From the NCBI GenBank assembly GCA_022495005.1, contig JAGYXB010001002.1, forward strand, positions 1,736,001 to 1,800,000: DNA of 64,000 nt, given 5' to 3'. The DNA is from Rhyacophila brunnea (Eukaryota > Arthropoda > Insecta > Trichoptera > Rhyacophilidae). The notes beneath the pieces are model-generated. The model worked only from the letters and a program-made list of their open reading frames with translations, had not been told where the DNA came from and searched no databases. Of the stretch, positions 13,701 to 26,763 are shown in pieces (positions within the stretch are counted from its first letter, which is position 1; each line of letters begins with the position of its first letter). The translations under genes were made by a program, and so were the position numbers.

Positions 13701-15361
13701 AAATCAATACTTACAAAAATACACACTCAAATTCACATTTACTATATTAAATGCGTATCGTTCAAAAACTGATAAATTCAATATTTTTTGGTTATTCGTC
13801 CAAATTAACGTAAATGTTTAACTACCATTTTAAAATGGTGTGTTTTGTGTAAAACACGCACGATAGTAGTACAACTTACGAATCCGATTGACCATTTTTT
13901 TTATTTCGTTGTGCAGGTACTTGATTTAGGCGTTGGTAATTCTTTTGATGAAACGTCGGTACTAGTATATCTTGAAAACCATCTTTTAAAGTACTACAAC
14001 TTGTACCTAAACGGTACAGCAAAAATATCTTATGATATAATGTAACAATTATATTGACGTGGTAAATTTACTAATATGATTGTCATAAAAAATGAGATTT
14101 TATTGCTGTGATTACATTATGATCACTCACATGCTAACACAGCGACAAATTTAGTCTATGATTTCGTCAGTCCGCTGAATATTTTGAATGATTACTATCT
14201 CTATAAATTCAATGATGAAGAGTGTCAACTCTAATGTATTTGTATTTTCATGTTAATTTCAATTAATTTTAACAGTAGATAGAGAATTTAATAATATATT
14301 AATACAAAAAGACTAAAACAAAATAACATTTAGTAAAGATATAAAATTAAATGATTAATATTACATAAAAATGTTTATAAATCTTTTGATATCTTAGGTT
14401 TCTCCTAGTGTATAAAATATTCCCTGGATACCTGAATAGTAATAAAAACAGTAATTATAATTATTGCGTCTTTGAATTTTTATGATTATTCGCTGTTTCA
14501 TTTACTCAGTTGAACGGCAGTCACCTGCTTTACCATTCAAGCGACAAATGATCTCAGCCAACTTCTTCAAAGCAGTGAATCCTCAGGATCCAAATATTTT
14601 GAAATCCAGGGGACAAACGATACACAAACGTATTTTTTTGGCATTGTTAGGCTCACTAAAATAAATAACTAAATAATTTTGGTGAGATGCCGTGAGTGTA
14701 TTCCCCATCAGACATTAGGCTGCTTGCCATCAACAGATACCAAGATGAATAAAACATTTAATAATATTTTTGAAAATGCAGGACGTCTTAATAAATTCAT
14801 TAATCAATAGTCGACTGATCACGTTCGTATATTTTAAAGACTATCTATAATTTTATAGTGGGTGTGAAATATCTTATTTAGATAAAACTTTATTTTTCTA
14901 TAGTATTTTCTAAAGATAATAATATTTAAAAAATAATATGGATTTATTAAACTTAAAACTAACATCTAAATTCTAGTCTGAAGTAATACATAGTTTACTA
15001 ACGCAAAGTCAATAAAAATATACTATTCAAAATTACAAAATCAATACAAACATTTCTCTGGCTGTTAAATAACTTTAATGATAAATACTTAATTTATTTC
15101 AAAAAATGTTTTCACAAGCTTTTCACTTCTGAAAATACATCTGATATATTTTTCGTTTTCTCACGAAGTTTCCCAAAAATACCTTTAAAAGTTTCTGCAA
15201 TCAATGAAGAAACAATTTATAAGCAAACAAAACAAAATACAATATAATAATAATACAGCTATGTATATTTTTAGGGAGATAAATTATTTTAAGAAATTGG
15301 ATAATTCAAAAATTTTAAATAAGCAAAGCAAATTTAAAGATGGTACCAAGTTACAATCTAC
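10785..15361. other. Intergenic
   Basis: GC-rich patches at 11810-11900 and 11980-12020; an unidentified moderately GC-richer stretch at 12540-12870 that may be a decayed element; a TAA microsatellite near 13080; nothing else supported. Confidence 0.5.
13824..13857. repeat. Two abutting perfect palindromes
   Basis: ACCATTTTAAAATGGT (13824-13839) is a perfect palindrome. GTGTTTTGTGTAAAACAC (13840-13857) is an eight-base stem (GTGTTTT/AAAACAC core) directly after it. No coding context. Confidence 0.6.
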
Positions 15362-15387
15362 ATAAGTAATCATTGAATTAATGCTAC

Positions 15388-15486
15388 CTATGGATCGAGG
15401 GGGATGAAAAGTCTTGGTCGCTCAAAAAATGACAGAATGTCAATATGGTCATGACCCTCAGCCACGAGGGAACGACCAAGAAGAAG
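15388..15486 (+). mobile_element. 99-bp retroposed fragment between 26-bp direct repeats
   Basis: Identical 26-bp repeats lie at 15362-15387 and 15487-15512. The insert ends in an AAGAAG tail and contains a hairpin CCCTC-AGCCAC-GAGGG just before it. Long duplications plus a simple-repeat 3' tail are the mark of target-primed reverse transcription of a 5'-truncated SINE or LINE. Confidence 0.75.
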
Positions 15487-15512
15487 ATAAGTAATCATTG
15501 AATTAATGCTAC

Positions 15513-17090
15513 TTCTGTATATAAGTAACCAGATCTCTAAATCAATAAAATTTGATTTGGATAAAAAAGACAATTGTGTCTAAAATATGGAATTATAAAT
15601 ATTGCACAAACGTTATAAATTTTTACTTGTAGGAAAATAAATTAATACGGTTTCCAAATAAGTAAGTAAGTATTTTCTTGAATAGTCAAATTGCGAGGAA
15701 GAGCGAGCATCCCGTCTCATTTTCTGAGTGTTAAACTTAAGTATAGGTAAGTCATATACTTTTATCATATTAATGATAATTTATAACCGAAATATATATC
15801 GACCTAAATAACAATCTGTATAATTTGATATAATTTATATTATAATTTTGTAAAACGGAATTTTACAAAGTAAATTCTGTCTCAACTAATACATTTAAAG
15901 AAAATGTTATTTCATTTTCATTAAAAACTAATTTTCTTATTTACAATTTAACTTCAAGTAGCGATTTTGCTGAATTTGAAGAGTATGGGCTCTATTAAAG
16001 AGCCTTATAGTATGACGGAAATTCAATATGAAAACTTAGTGTAAGTATCTACATCTGAATTATTGGTCTTTCGCGTGACCTATAACAAATGTGTATCTAG
16101 CTTTCTTTCGGTACCTATGATAGTTGAAGTATTAGCACACTATGCACACATCAGATGACATATTATGTAAGTGGCACTTGTAAATTATATCGAAAGTTGC
16201 CTATTAATTTTACGAGACAAAGCTTCGAACCGGTAACGTAAGTAATAAGCTTTCCAGGGAAACTGCGTTGCTGCGGACTTGCGTAATTATTCATTCATTA
16301 TCTAAATACACACAAGTGAGTGCTATTCAATTTCCGTATATGTCGCGCAGTGGTCATCCCTTGGAAAAACAATGGGGCGAAAAATAATTAATACCATGCC
16401 ATTGTCCGAAAAAATTCGTAATTCTTTTCAACTGTATTACCCGTATGCATGTATTTTTTTGGCCCCACTCTTCCTATTAAGACCAAATTTAATTAAAGCG
16501 CGTTTTACACGTATGTACGTGTTTGTGCATACGGACATACGAATGCGAAAGGCAGTCGAAAAAATATAATTACATATTTAATCCCCGGCAAATTGGATTA
16601 AAAATTAAAACGATAAAGTATGTTTCAAAGCGGCAAAAAATAACAAAACCCATTGGGAATGAAGATTGTGTAATACGGCATTTTTTTACATTTAATTTGA
16701 TTTATTTCGCTTTCAACGATGTGTAAGGATTTGATTTATTTAAATTGCAAAACAATCGGTGGATTCATAAATATCTGAATAGCTAGCCAAAATGTTTCCC
16801 TTTAGCACTTATATAATAAAATTGTTACATAACCGTGTACACATACTGAAACACAATTAAATTATACCTGTACAAAGCTCAGGTAATTTTAAACCGTCAA
16901 TTTAGATCAAACTTACTATATTTCATGTTCAACTAGAGTGATACATTTTTTTAATAGATCATTTTTTTCGACTGAATAAGTTAACTTGAACAAAGATACC
17001 CCATCAATTCAATGAGTATACATAGGTACGTAATTATAATTTTATTATATTCTGATTCAAAATTAACTATTAAGAATTATAATAAAAATA
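15513..17090. promoter_or_regulatory. Intergenic, candidate conserved island at 16330-16740
   Basis: At 16330-16740 the sequence is less repetitive, with homeodomain-type cores (TAATTAA, TTTAATTAAAG), a GGATTA site (bicoid/Otx-type) and TAATCC on the other side. Two overlapping 65-codon frames there show no protein-like pattern. Possible enhancer; inferred from texture only. Confidence 0.3.
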
Positions 17091-17593
17091 ATTACAAGAT
17101 AAAAAGAACTTTTTATAGACCACGTTTTTAAATTATCTGTTGAATCATATAAACTTGACAATTCTATGTATTAATAAATACTTTTTTTGCACTTGATAGA
17201 AATACTGAATAGGTACATATAGAATACTGAAATGTCATTTTGACATTTCATATTGATTTCCATGGTAACACACGTATATATTAATAATTTAGTTGCTAGG
17301 ACCCCCTTAGCAACCAATAATAGTGTTTTACTTTTAACAAATTTTTTCCGAAATATGCAAAACAGAATTAACTGAAAATGAATTCAATTCTGCTCAAAGA
17401 TGGCCAAAAGTATTAAAAGAATGCATTGTCGTCGTGTTCTGATATATTCTAAAAGTTTCAAATGTCTAGCTAGTCGGGAAAAATCTTCAATCGTCCAATA
17501 CAAATCTTGGACAAACAAGAAAAAATTTGTACTGGACACACAAGAAAAAATCTGTACCGGACAAACAAGAATACGAGCTAATAAAAACGTAGT
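17091..17593 (+). repeat. Dispersed repeat, copy 1
   Basis: Aligns by eye along its length with 31861-32283: shared blocks include CTGTTGAATCATATAAACTT, a hairpin GAAATGTCATTTTGACATTTC region, GTTGCTAGGACCCC and AAGTTTCAAATGTCTAGC. Copy 1 has extra tandem units of GGACAMACAAGAAAAAAT near 17507-17570. The 100-codon minus-strand frame here is not supported as a gene. Family not recognised. Confidence 0.8.
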
Positions 17594-20500
17594 AATAATA
17601 ATATGTAATATATAATCAGTTTCATTTGTTTCAATGTGACATATTTCACTGATATTGAAGTAAACAACACCGATCATAAAAGTCATTAAATTATGTTGAA
17701 TAAATAATACATATTGAGTTTTATACTAAACTACCTAAAGTAGAGTTTACACTTTGCACTTTTTTGCACTCTTTACTACACTGATAAGTCTCTTTCCCTA
17801 ATTACCTTGCATAAAATTAGATCAAATGATATTCATTTGTATTAATATGCAGTTATAAATGAATAAATAGATAATAAATTATGTAAAAAAAAATATTTTT
17901 AGTACATATTATTACATCATTGTCACCTTAGAGCCGGAGTCAGAGTTATGAAGTGGCCAATCTACCCAGCTTCGCACAAGGTTGCTTCGTTGATCGATAT
18001 ACATTTATCTTACATATTATTATCAAAACATTAATATTTACATTTTTCAATTGAATCTAAAATATTTTATTGTAATCTGTGGTAAAAATTTGGATATAGA
18101 AGGAACAAGTAAACATACTTTGTACTTTATGTATTATATAGATACATAATAATATAATATTTTCCTAGTAAGAATAATTGATAGTTAATACAATTAAACC
18201 ACAACACTGAATTCCCACTACAAAAAAAAAAGAGTTGCGACATTTCAATATTATAATAATTATTACACGTATCTCAAATAAACTAAGTGGTTTGGAAGTT
18301 GTACTCTTGTGGCTAATGTCAATATGCATCTTCACTGTGAATAATTGCATTGGTTTTAGCTTTTCCGAAAGTTTAGAACCAATCTGTCTGCGGTGGTGCC
18401 TATAAATATCATGTAAAAATTACACATAGAAAGGAAAATTAACATTTTAAACTTAAATCCAGTGACGTAGATAACTCATCGCAATAGTATGCTAAACAGT
18501 AGGGCCCAACCTAACAGGCTCTAAATCTCAAACTCATATAATTAATTTTCTTTTTTATAATATTATACCGTTCACGAAAAATATAGATCGGATAGATCGA
18601 GGAAGAGCTTTATAAAATCTCAACTTTGATTTTTGACGATTTTGACTTTCATCCAATAATTCTATCTACGCTACTGCTTTAGACATTTAAAAAAGTTGAT
18701 TGTAAGGACCAAGGAACACAAGGTGAAAATTCACACAGGTACTCGATAATAATATGATGTAGAATATTAGATATTCACAGTAGCCACAGTGAAAGCTTGA
18801 ACAGCTTAATTTGAGCAACCTAAGGCTGACTATTATAGACAGGCCGGGGCACTGAATTCCGAAGTATGAACTGCCCTTCTGGACCGAACAAACGTAAATT
18901 ATTTTTCTCTTTTTTACAGGAGATACCAAGTACGAGTAAATTTATATATCACTAACATAAAAAAGAAAGTGTTTTCAGTATACTTTTTTTCACTTACTCA
19001 ATATTATTCTGGACTGATTTCATCCACTTCAGAGCACTATCAACTAGCAAAGATTATATAATAATACAGATACTAACGAATTATAAAAAAAAGCAAAACA
19101 ATATTTTGAAAAATTAAATAATCTTCCAAGAAATTTACTGTTCAAAATAAATTGAATATATTTATTTATCTAGGTTATCATAAAATTCTTATTATAATTG
19201 AATTTATGTAATTAAGCTGAATAAAGTAAATAATATTATTTCTACAACGAAAAGTTATTAGGAATTCAATTAACGAAGGTCCTAATTATTTTTATCATAA
19301 AAAAAATTAAATTCAGGGCTTAGTGTAGTGAAAAATCCACTTAATATCTAACAAGTTTAATATATCATGAGACAATTAATTACAAATTAACATTTCATAA
19401 CATGATACTATTTAGACTTATCATCAATTTATAGATTTACAATAAATATAAGGAAACTTGATGGACATTCGAGCAAAATAAGCGGTAGGTATGCTTGCAT
19501 GGATTAACTGCTGACCGTGCGTATTATCGCTGTCATAATAGGAAGATGCACGTGTAAACAGGTATTATCGTACAAGTTGCGAGATTGCATGCATGCATGC
19601 ATTTCAGCACCTTTGAATTTTCACGCGATAATTGGACTTGTGTGATATTTCTGCCGATACGTCTGAACGATAATGGCGAACTTGCCGGTAAGCTACATCT
19701 AGCAGAACATTTTTACGTTTACCAATTTTACAACCTATCAATAGCATACTACAATGACGACAACGCATCTCGTTTATGATTTGAAATGAATAAACAGTTA
19801 ATATTTCGATATTTTAATTTATACACTATTGATGCTATTAAGTATAAATATCTATTAAGTGGATTTTTTCAAAGTAATAACGAAATATTTTTATAATACT
19901 CGAAAATGCAAAATTCTCCAGTTCATGTTGATTTAAAGGAGGAGGGGCACACATAGACTCCTCCAAACCAAGCCGCCTGCATGACACTTGGTCTTAATTG
20001 AGCGTACCATGAAGCCCTACGTTTGGGTGTGAAGCATAAGCAGTTTTTTTATACCTGGGAATGAGCAGATGCCTAAGTCTTAGCCACGCTCTTAAGTGAG
20101 CTTTGACTGAGTTTACTGAAAGATGTAATTTAATAAAAAGTTTCATGGGAGAGAAAAGCACGGAGACTTAACAGAAATAAATAAATTTATGATATATAAG
20201 ATACAAAAAAACAAAGCTGAAACAATACGGACAAACAAAATTATGTGAAGAGATCATCACGTCCGCAATAAGACATCGGATTTTTTTAAATGCAATATAA
20301 TTGCAGAAAAACTAGCACTAAGATCTTAATTTAAAATTCCGTGTCACAGCCGGATTATAGTGGGCCTTGAGAACTACCTATTCCGCAATGCTGAAATTTC
20401 GGATTCTGTATAACACAAACACATCAAAATTTCCATTATTATTACTATTTATGAAAATATCCCAAAGGTTTGTCCGATAATGCGCCAACCCTCTCCGATT

Positions 20501-21040
20501 ATCTCCATTAATTTGTCTAGTTATTAATTTAACGTTCGTACCTATTCTATGATTAAAATTCACGAATGGCTGATTTCGGGCAAGAGACGCTCCGAATAAA
20601 TATATTCCAAGTTGCCTCGCTGTATACCACATTGTTTGAGGCTAACATTAATTATAAGCACTTTCTCAATGTTGTAATCCATAAATTATCCCTTTTCTCC
20701 GAGATCGGCTTTCATCTTAACAATCGAGTCTGACCCCGTGCGCTCATCTATCCCTCGATACTCCCATCTCGGGCAAAGACCATGGATGTATTGGCCAGAG
20801 ATATTTCATTCGCACGCACGAAATGGGTCGCATCGTGTAATATTGTTAATTAATACTATTTATCAACTGAGGGTCCTTGATGGAATTTAAATTTATTTTG
20901 ATTTACATTTTATACTTACTATTCTATTTGAGTATTTTTTATGCGACTCTGGTTTCATCTTTCGGCATCTTCAGGTGCTATGAGCGCACAACAATGGCAT
21001 ATGCACACTATGTCGGTATATCATAATATCGTTATTTGGC
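17594..21040. other. Intergenic, candidate island at 20460-20830
   Basis: AT-rich with no gene. 20460-20830 is GC-richer and non-repetitive and may be a regulatory element. 19940-20110 contains an unrecognised GC-richer stretch without coding character. Confidence 0.4.
19585..19604. repeat. TGCA-type microsatellite
   Basis: TGCATGCATGCATGCAT is a short alternating repeat that is also palindromic. Confidence 0.6.
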
Positions 21041-21113
21041 GGCTCTCGTGGTGCAGTACGTAAGGCGCTGGCTTTTCACCCTAGAGTTCTGGGTTCGATT
21101 CCCGGTGAGGACA
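21041..21113 (+). pseudogene. tRNA-Glu-like sequence, degenerate
   Basis: GGCTTTTCACCC and a perfect T arm CTGGG-TTCGATT-CCCGG resemble tRNA-Glu, with one extra T in the anticodon loop and a poorly paired acceptor stem. It probably heads a SINE: it is followed by non-tRNA sequence with TGTGTTTTTCTC and no T-run terminator at the expected place. Confidence 0.5.
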
Positions 21114-21527
21114 CAATATTTATGTGTTTTTCTCAAAGCCTGGGTGTTTGTGATTGTTCAAAATTACCTACTAACAACCACCTTGTACGAAAAAGCAAGG
21201 ACATGGTTATTAATAATTCACACACTAGGTATGATAACTCTTTGATTAGGTATTGAAAATAATTTAAGGAAATTTATAATATAACATTTACTCTTGTTGT
21301 CGACCAAATTACAGATCTTGGGCTTGTCGTATCAGAACACAAACGCCTTAACGGCTTATAAATACATTCAGCCACTTAGGGAGGTTACCTAGCCAATATA
21401 ATCACCTTCTACCTACGCTTCTGCTGCTTTCTACATTTCCCTGCAATAATTTACCCTACCCTATAGGTTGAGTAAATCATTCTACTAATTACAGTAGAAT
21501 TATGCAGCTTTGTTGGTAGCTATAGAT

Positions 21528-22087
21528 CAGTAACGAGGGGTGGAGATACCTACTCTATTAAGATTCGACATAAATAGTGCACACTAAACTTTGTCAGTCA
21601 TACTTATTTTATGTATTGATCTATTAATACAATTTGCAGGTGGTGCTGGTTAATTTTTAAAATCCAAATAAACGCTGCTTAAACCAAACCATAATTAATA
21701 GTTTACATATGCTATGGGTGATCCGACAAAATAGAACACATTTATTCAGTCATACTTAATTATTGTTTTCGTTGAATTAAGAATACATATTACAAAATGG
21801 TGTTTTATGGTGCCCTACCAACCAAACTATAATCGATAATACAATATCTAAAATGACGTATGGTTTAAAGACATAATTTTAGATATTTTATAGAAAAACG
21901 AATATTTTTTTACTATTATCTCCTATGGCTTGAATTAAACAGGGTATAATTGAATTTAAAAAAAATAACGAACACTATTTACACATTGTAGTCTTAGTTC
22001 AATGAAAACAAATACGTTTGACTGATAATTTTTAGTATGCACTATTTAAATCGGATCTAAACAGCCAATCTCCACCCTTCGTCACTG
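21528..22087. mobile_element. hAT-type non-autonomous element, 560 bp
   Basis: The ends CAGTAACGAGGGGTGGAGAT and, reversed, CAGTGACGAAGGGTGGAGAT continue inward with AAATAGTGCA(C/T)ACTAAA and TCAGTCA. Flanks CTATAGAT and GTATAGAT agree at 7 of 8 positions. No transposase frame. Confidence 0.75.
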
Positions 22088-22217
22088 GTATAGATAGCTT
22101 GGCATATTGGGTTGTCTTAAAACTTCCTCATTGGTAATGTGACTACCATATTAAATCCTTTTTTTATTGACAATCGAATCCGATGTCGACCTTTGCTTTT
22201 TTACTAAACCACCTACC

Positions 22218-22575
22218 AGAGGAACCTAGCGGAAAAATACGAAACTTGCAATTTGAGATAATATACCTATTAAAATAATGCACATCTAAAAGTATATTAA
22301 TTAATGAATACGTATCTAGAAATATTAAAACGAAATGTGTTTTTTTTTAATTTTAAGTAAAAGCTAAACTTACAATGTAATTATTATTAGCTATCATTAT
22401 TCTTTCATATTTATTATTAGAATTTTTCTCTTTAGCTCGAATGTATCAATAGTAAAGATTTTTTGACTAATTTATCGTTTTAATGGTGTTTATATTAATT
22501 TATTTGAAAACATATATACGTACAACTTGAAATATTGATTTTCACAGATTTTTTATAAGAAATCGATATTATTAA
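22218..22575 (+). mobile_element. Fragment of the 510-bp TTAA-MITE family
   Basis: GAACCTAGCGGAAAAATACGA and CTTGCAATTTGAG match the inner part of the 6602-7111 terminal repeat. The interior GACTAATTTATCGTTTTAAT matches 6897-6917 closely. The outermost bases are missing at both ends. Confidence 0.65.
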
Positions 22576-22584
22576 TTTATCCAT

Positions 22585-22705
22585 GCTGTGGGTCCGAGCG
22601 CACTCATGGTCAAATTGTGAATGTACCAGACCCGAGATACGAACCTAAATTTTACACCTACATGAGCGAATACAACCTTATCATTCGTCCACCGCGAGGC
22701 AGGAA
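22585..22705 (-). repeat. tRNA-headed SINE relative (reverse strand)
   Basis: On the minus strand it reads CGCGGTGGACGAATGATAAG, a B-box-like GGTTCGTATCTCGGGTCTGG, and ends GGACCCACAGCATGG. The GGTCTGGTA...GG(A/T)C...(A/C)AG(C/T)ATGG order is shared with 40940-41015. Diverged or related family. Confidence 0.5.
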
Positions 22706-25700
22706 ATCATTTTTATATCTGGCATACGTAATTGTAGCAAATGAGTTATAAAAATAAATAAAATTGGACCATCAAAAAATAATAACTTAGTTTAATATAT
22801 CTGGATGAGAAATTATAATGCGATCAAATTCTGAAACAATATCTTTCCACATAAATCTAGTTGAAATTTATAATTAGTCAATTAAGATGAATATTATAAT
22901 CATTATTCTTGCAAACAAAGATCGAATAAATATTTTATGGCTTCGTCATTTAGTAACAATGCTACGCGTAATATCGAATATCTTGCAAAAAACTTAGGTT
23001 TTGAATCCCAATAAATATTATCAGATATCAAGAACATATCTAATACATACCTACCGTATATGCTTTATTTTTAGTATTATCAATTCGTCATAGGTTTGAT
23101 AATAGTTATAATATATTTAATATGAAGTAAGCTCCAAATTATAGACCAAGATAATTAAACTTTTTTGTTTCACAGCGATCGTACCATATAGAGGTTATTT
23201 CGCGGTGCCCTGCAAATACCCATTCAATACCTATTTTTAGTTGCCAAATAAGGACAAAGTACTATGCAATGTTCAAACAAAAATAAAACTCTATCATAAA
23301 TACATCGCACATTATTATGATCGTGCATTAGCGCATTGAATTAAGATTGTCTAAAATTATTATGTATTTATGAATAGCCATCAGCTTCCACTTTCAATAC
23401 CAGTAGCCTTAATAATTCTTGGATAATTCGCCACTAAGTGGCAAAATGTCTGCTTCTGATAACGTGGGTACCCTCGTTCAATTTCACCATCCACATTGTA
23501 TTGTAAAGCCAATGATGAGAAAATTAAGCTTCTACCATACTAATATGTGAAATAAAGTATAGTTTACGATTTTTTAAAAATTCATAATTATGTATGTTCA
23601 ATAATAAGAATCAATCATTCTAAAACTTTGTGTATTTATGCATTTTTTATAAATTATTGTTATTCGTCCAAATTATTTTCTGAAGAGCTACTGAAATATA
23701 TCTTAGATTCAAAAGGAGCATAATATTGTAAAATAACAATCCATATAATAATCAATCTAAAATCTAATGGATATCACAATAAATTTTTATTTAAACGACG
23801 CTTCGTTGAATTTTTAAACATTTTCACACTCCCGAAATATCTACAATTTAAATCGAGCCTACCTTTATATAAATTTACATTTTCAGAAATATATAATTTT
23901 CAAAAACGCGTTTTCTATCGGCCACCATACTTTTTTCATAATATCTTTGTCTATCTATCACAAATTAATTGTAATATCTTTTAATATTTTCTATTTACTC
24001 GATATATCACAAATCACAATGATTATTCTATAAATTATGATTATTGTACAAAAAGTTTTAACCGAAGAAAAGTGATTATTCCCTACTAATTACTACGAAA
24101 ATATTATATGATTTACGCTGCACTGGTATTCAGCCATTATTCAGCTGTCAAACTAATAGGAGAATGATTGTCATTTGTTTTCTTTTACGACCCGTTTATA
24201 AACAAATCTTTTATTTGCTCGTGTCAGTTTATATTTCGAATTAAGAATTTGCCATGTCGAAAAACATCAAGCTGGCTCCGCTAGTACAAAATGAATTACC
24301 TATTTAAAATAAATACAATGAGTAGGTAGGCTTTTTTGTCTTCGCGCATCATTTCTATGAATGAAAGCGATACCCACTGTAGCTTCTGCCAACCGAAATA
24401 GCGTACATTCTTTAAAGCAGCGAATGGAAAAAAACAAGGAGATCTATGTAAGTATTGTCATGCTTTCATAATACGGGTTTGCAATCTTGAGATCTTACTG
24501 TATTTTATGATCCCGGAATCCCGTCATTTATATGAGAAAAATTACATTTTTTTTTCAAGTAAAGAAGAGTGCATTCAATAATCAAAAACAAAACTGTTTA
24601 TATCATGACTGTTAACTTATCTAGACTGCAATACATCGAATAAGTCGAGGTGATTTTGTTGGTATTCACAAAAAACATACGTCATAGCTTGAATGCGACA
24701 TTTTAGTTTGAAAAAAAACCGCTCTTGTCGCAAGCAACAAATTTCACCGGATATAGGGCGCAGGTATAATATTTACCATAATGTCGCTCTTCGTCATTCA
24801 TTTTGGCTAGCCGCATGATATCACTGTCCCAGTATGGTCTCGCCTATGATTTATGAGCACGATAATATCTCAGTCGAGACGATGGTCAATGTGCGATTGG
24901 GCTTATATGATATACAAATATATGCATAATTATAATATTATATACAGTTTTTACTGTTTAAATACCCGTGTTTTAAACATAATAATTCATAGCCGAAAAA
25001 AATCAATCGACATTTTTGTCGGCTTAGACTTGTTTCGTGCGCCATGGAATAATCCTGATGCACCGTGAATCGAAAAAGTTTGATAATCGCTGACTGTTAG
25101 TTACTACATAATCAAGAGAATGAAACAAATTATTATTGTATAATTTATAAGCATAATTATGTATAATTCAATTAAGGTAAACTAGGATACGTCGTATAAC
25201 AACAAGGTATTCATTAATTAGAGTAGGTATGTAGGCCTAGTTGGTTGAATAAAAATTTCTGATTTATTAATTGAATTAGCGTTACATAGTAGAACCATTA
25301 TAATAGTAAAATATTGAATCTGGATTACGACCGACAGAAACAATTTAATGTAGGATTGTGATCAAGATTCAATGTGTAACGAGCAGATTGATTAATTAAT
25401 AAACTGAATCGATATCCAAGATCTATAATCCGCGATCCAAATGGAGTGTGTAATGCGTGCCTCATAGTTGAATAATTTCGACTATACGAAATTATTGAAA
25501 TCTTCCACTATCATCGATAACTGCCATTAAGACAAGGTGTTAACATCAGTGTATGAAAATATTTGTAACGCTATGGACTTAGTAAATGTTATTTAGTGAC
25601 AATAATTGTTTAAATATTCATGAAAGTAATCCATGGAAAATTATGACCATAAATATCTTAATACAAATTCACTATCGACTTGTAAGATAAAAATTTATAT

Positions 25701-26599
25701 AGGTACTTTTAAAGTATCAAACTGCGAATAGTAGACACTTACTTCAAGTAATAAATACACTAGTTCAACCGGTATTGCAAGAAAGTTTGAATTTTTATGA
25801 TACTATAATTTATGTTCATACAAAAGCTCTGCATAATAAAGCTCACCTCCGTCTCACACTTCATCAATATTAATTCATCTCATTAGGAGCGACTACTGTT
25901 ACACAGTATCGGATGCAGCAAAAATGACGTCATCTAGATTATTAATCTTCTTTGCATATTCAAACAGTGTAGTATAAATAAATTCGTCGATATTGTAGTA
26001 ATATATCATCACTCCATTTCAATCTTATCGTAAACAAAGCAATTTTGGTCTAATGTATATTATATTATACACTGCTATATTTGTGCTAAAATCTATCGAC
26101 GTTTGTTGAAAAGATTTAATCGAAAAATTATACTAGTTTATTCAGCTATCATAAACCACTGTTAAATATAACTTCAAACTGTAAAAACTTTTCCAGTGCT
26201 AAAACCAAAAATCTCAGGTTTTCCTGATACTGTATACCTATCACAGTTGTTGCGTTCAATAATTATTTACCGGTTATGGATTATACTTTAACATTTTTTA
26301 TTTGTTTTTATTTAATAATATATTTAGTGAGATCTCTCATTAGAAAGGTACCTAATTTTATTAGGCTTCCAGCATTCTGCCTAGTTCCATTGTTTTTGAG
26401 TAATGTAATGATATTTTAATGCGCTTAATGAATGTGTTAATATGTAGTGAGTATCCAACGTATCAATTAGAGTTTTTTTACAAACAATTTTCAACAACAA
26501 AAATTAATACATAAGTACTTGGTTATATTATAGTAATAGTTAGTAATACGATTTTCACGTTATATTATTGGTTTATTTGTTTTTTTGTATATTACGATA

Positions 26600-26763
26600 A
26601 TTAACTGTATTCTGTGTCAATGTGCATTTTTGTCATTAGTGAGTGAGCCTAGTGCCTGAAGAGACCGAAAGGCAAAACGCTGGATGGAAAGAAATACTCA
26701 AAAGGGATAGTACAAAACTTAAATCAATTAGAATTTAAATTCCAATTCCATCATGTACACTTT
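26600..26763 (+). repeat. Dispersed repeat unit (CTGAAGAGACCGAAAGG type), copy 1
   Basis: GTCATTAGTGAGTGAGCCTA, GTGCCTGAAGAGACCGAAAG and TACAAAACTTAAATCAATTA recur in changed form at 28205-28330; the last part also occurs at 8487-8541. Probably an old non-autonomous element. Confidence 0.5.

Noticed and set aside
17384..17686. 100-codon minus-strand frame
   Set aside because: Lies in a dispersed repeat; the second copy has frame breaks and changed residues, so it is not under protein selection.
21041..21113. Functional tRNA gene
   Set aside because: T arm and anticodon region look like tRNA-Glu, but the anticodon loop has an extra base and the acceptor stem does not pair.
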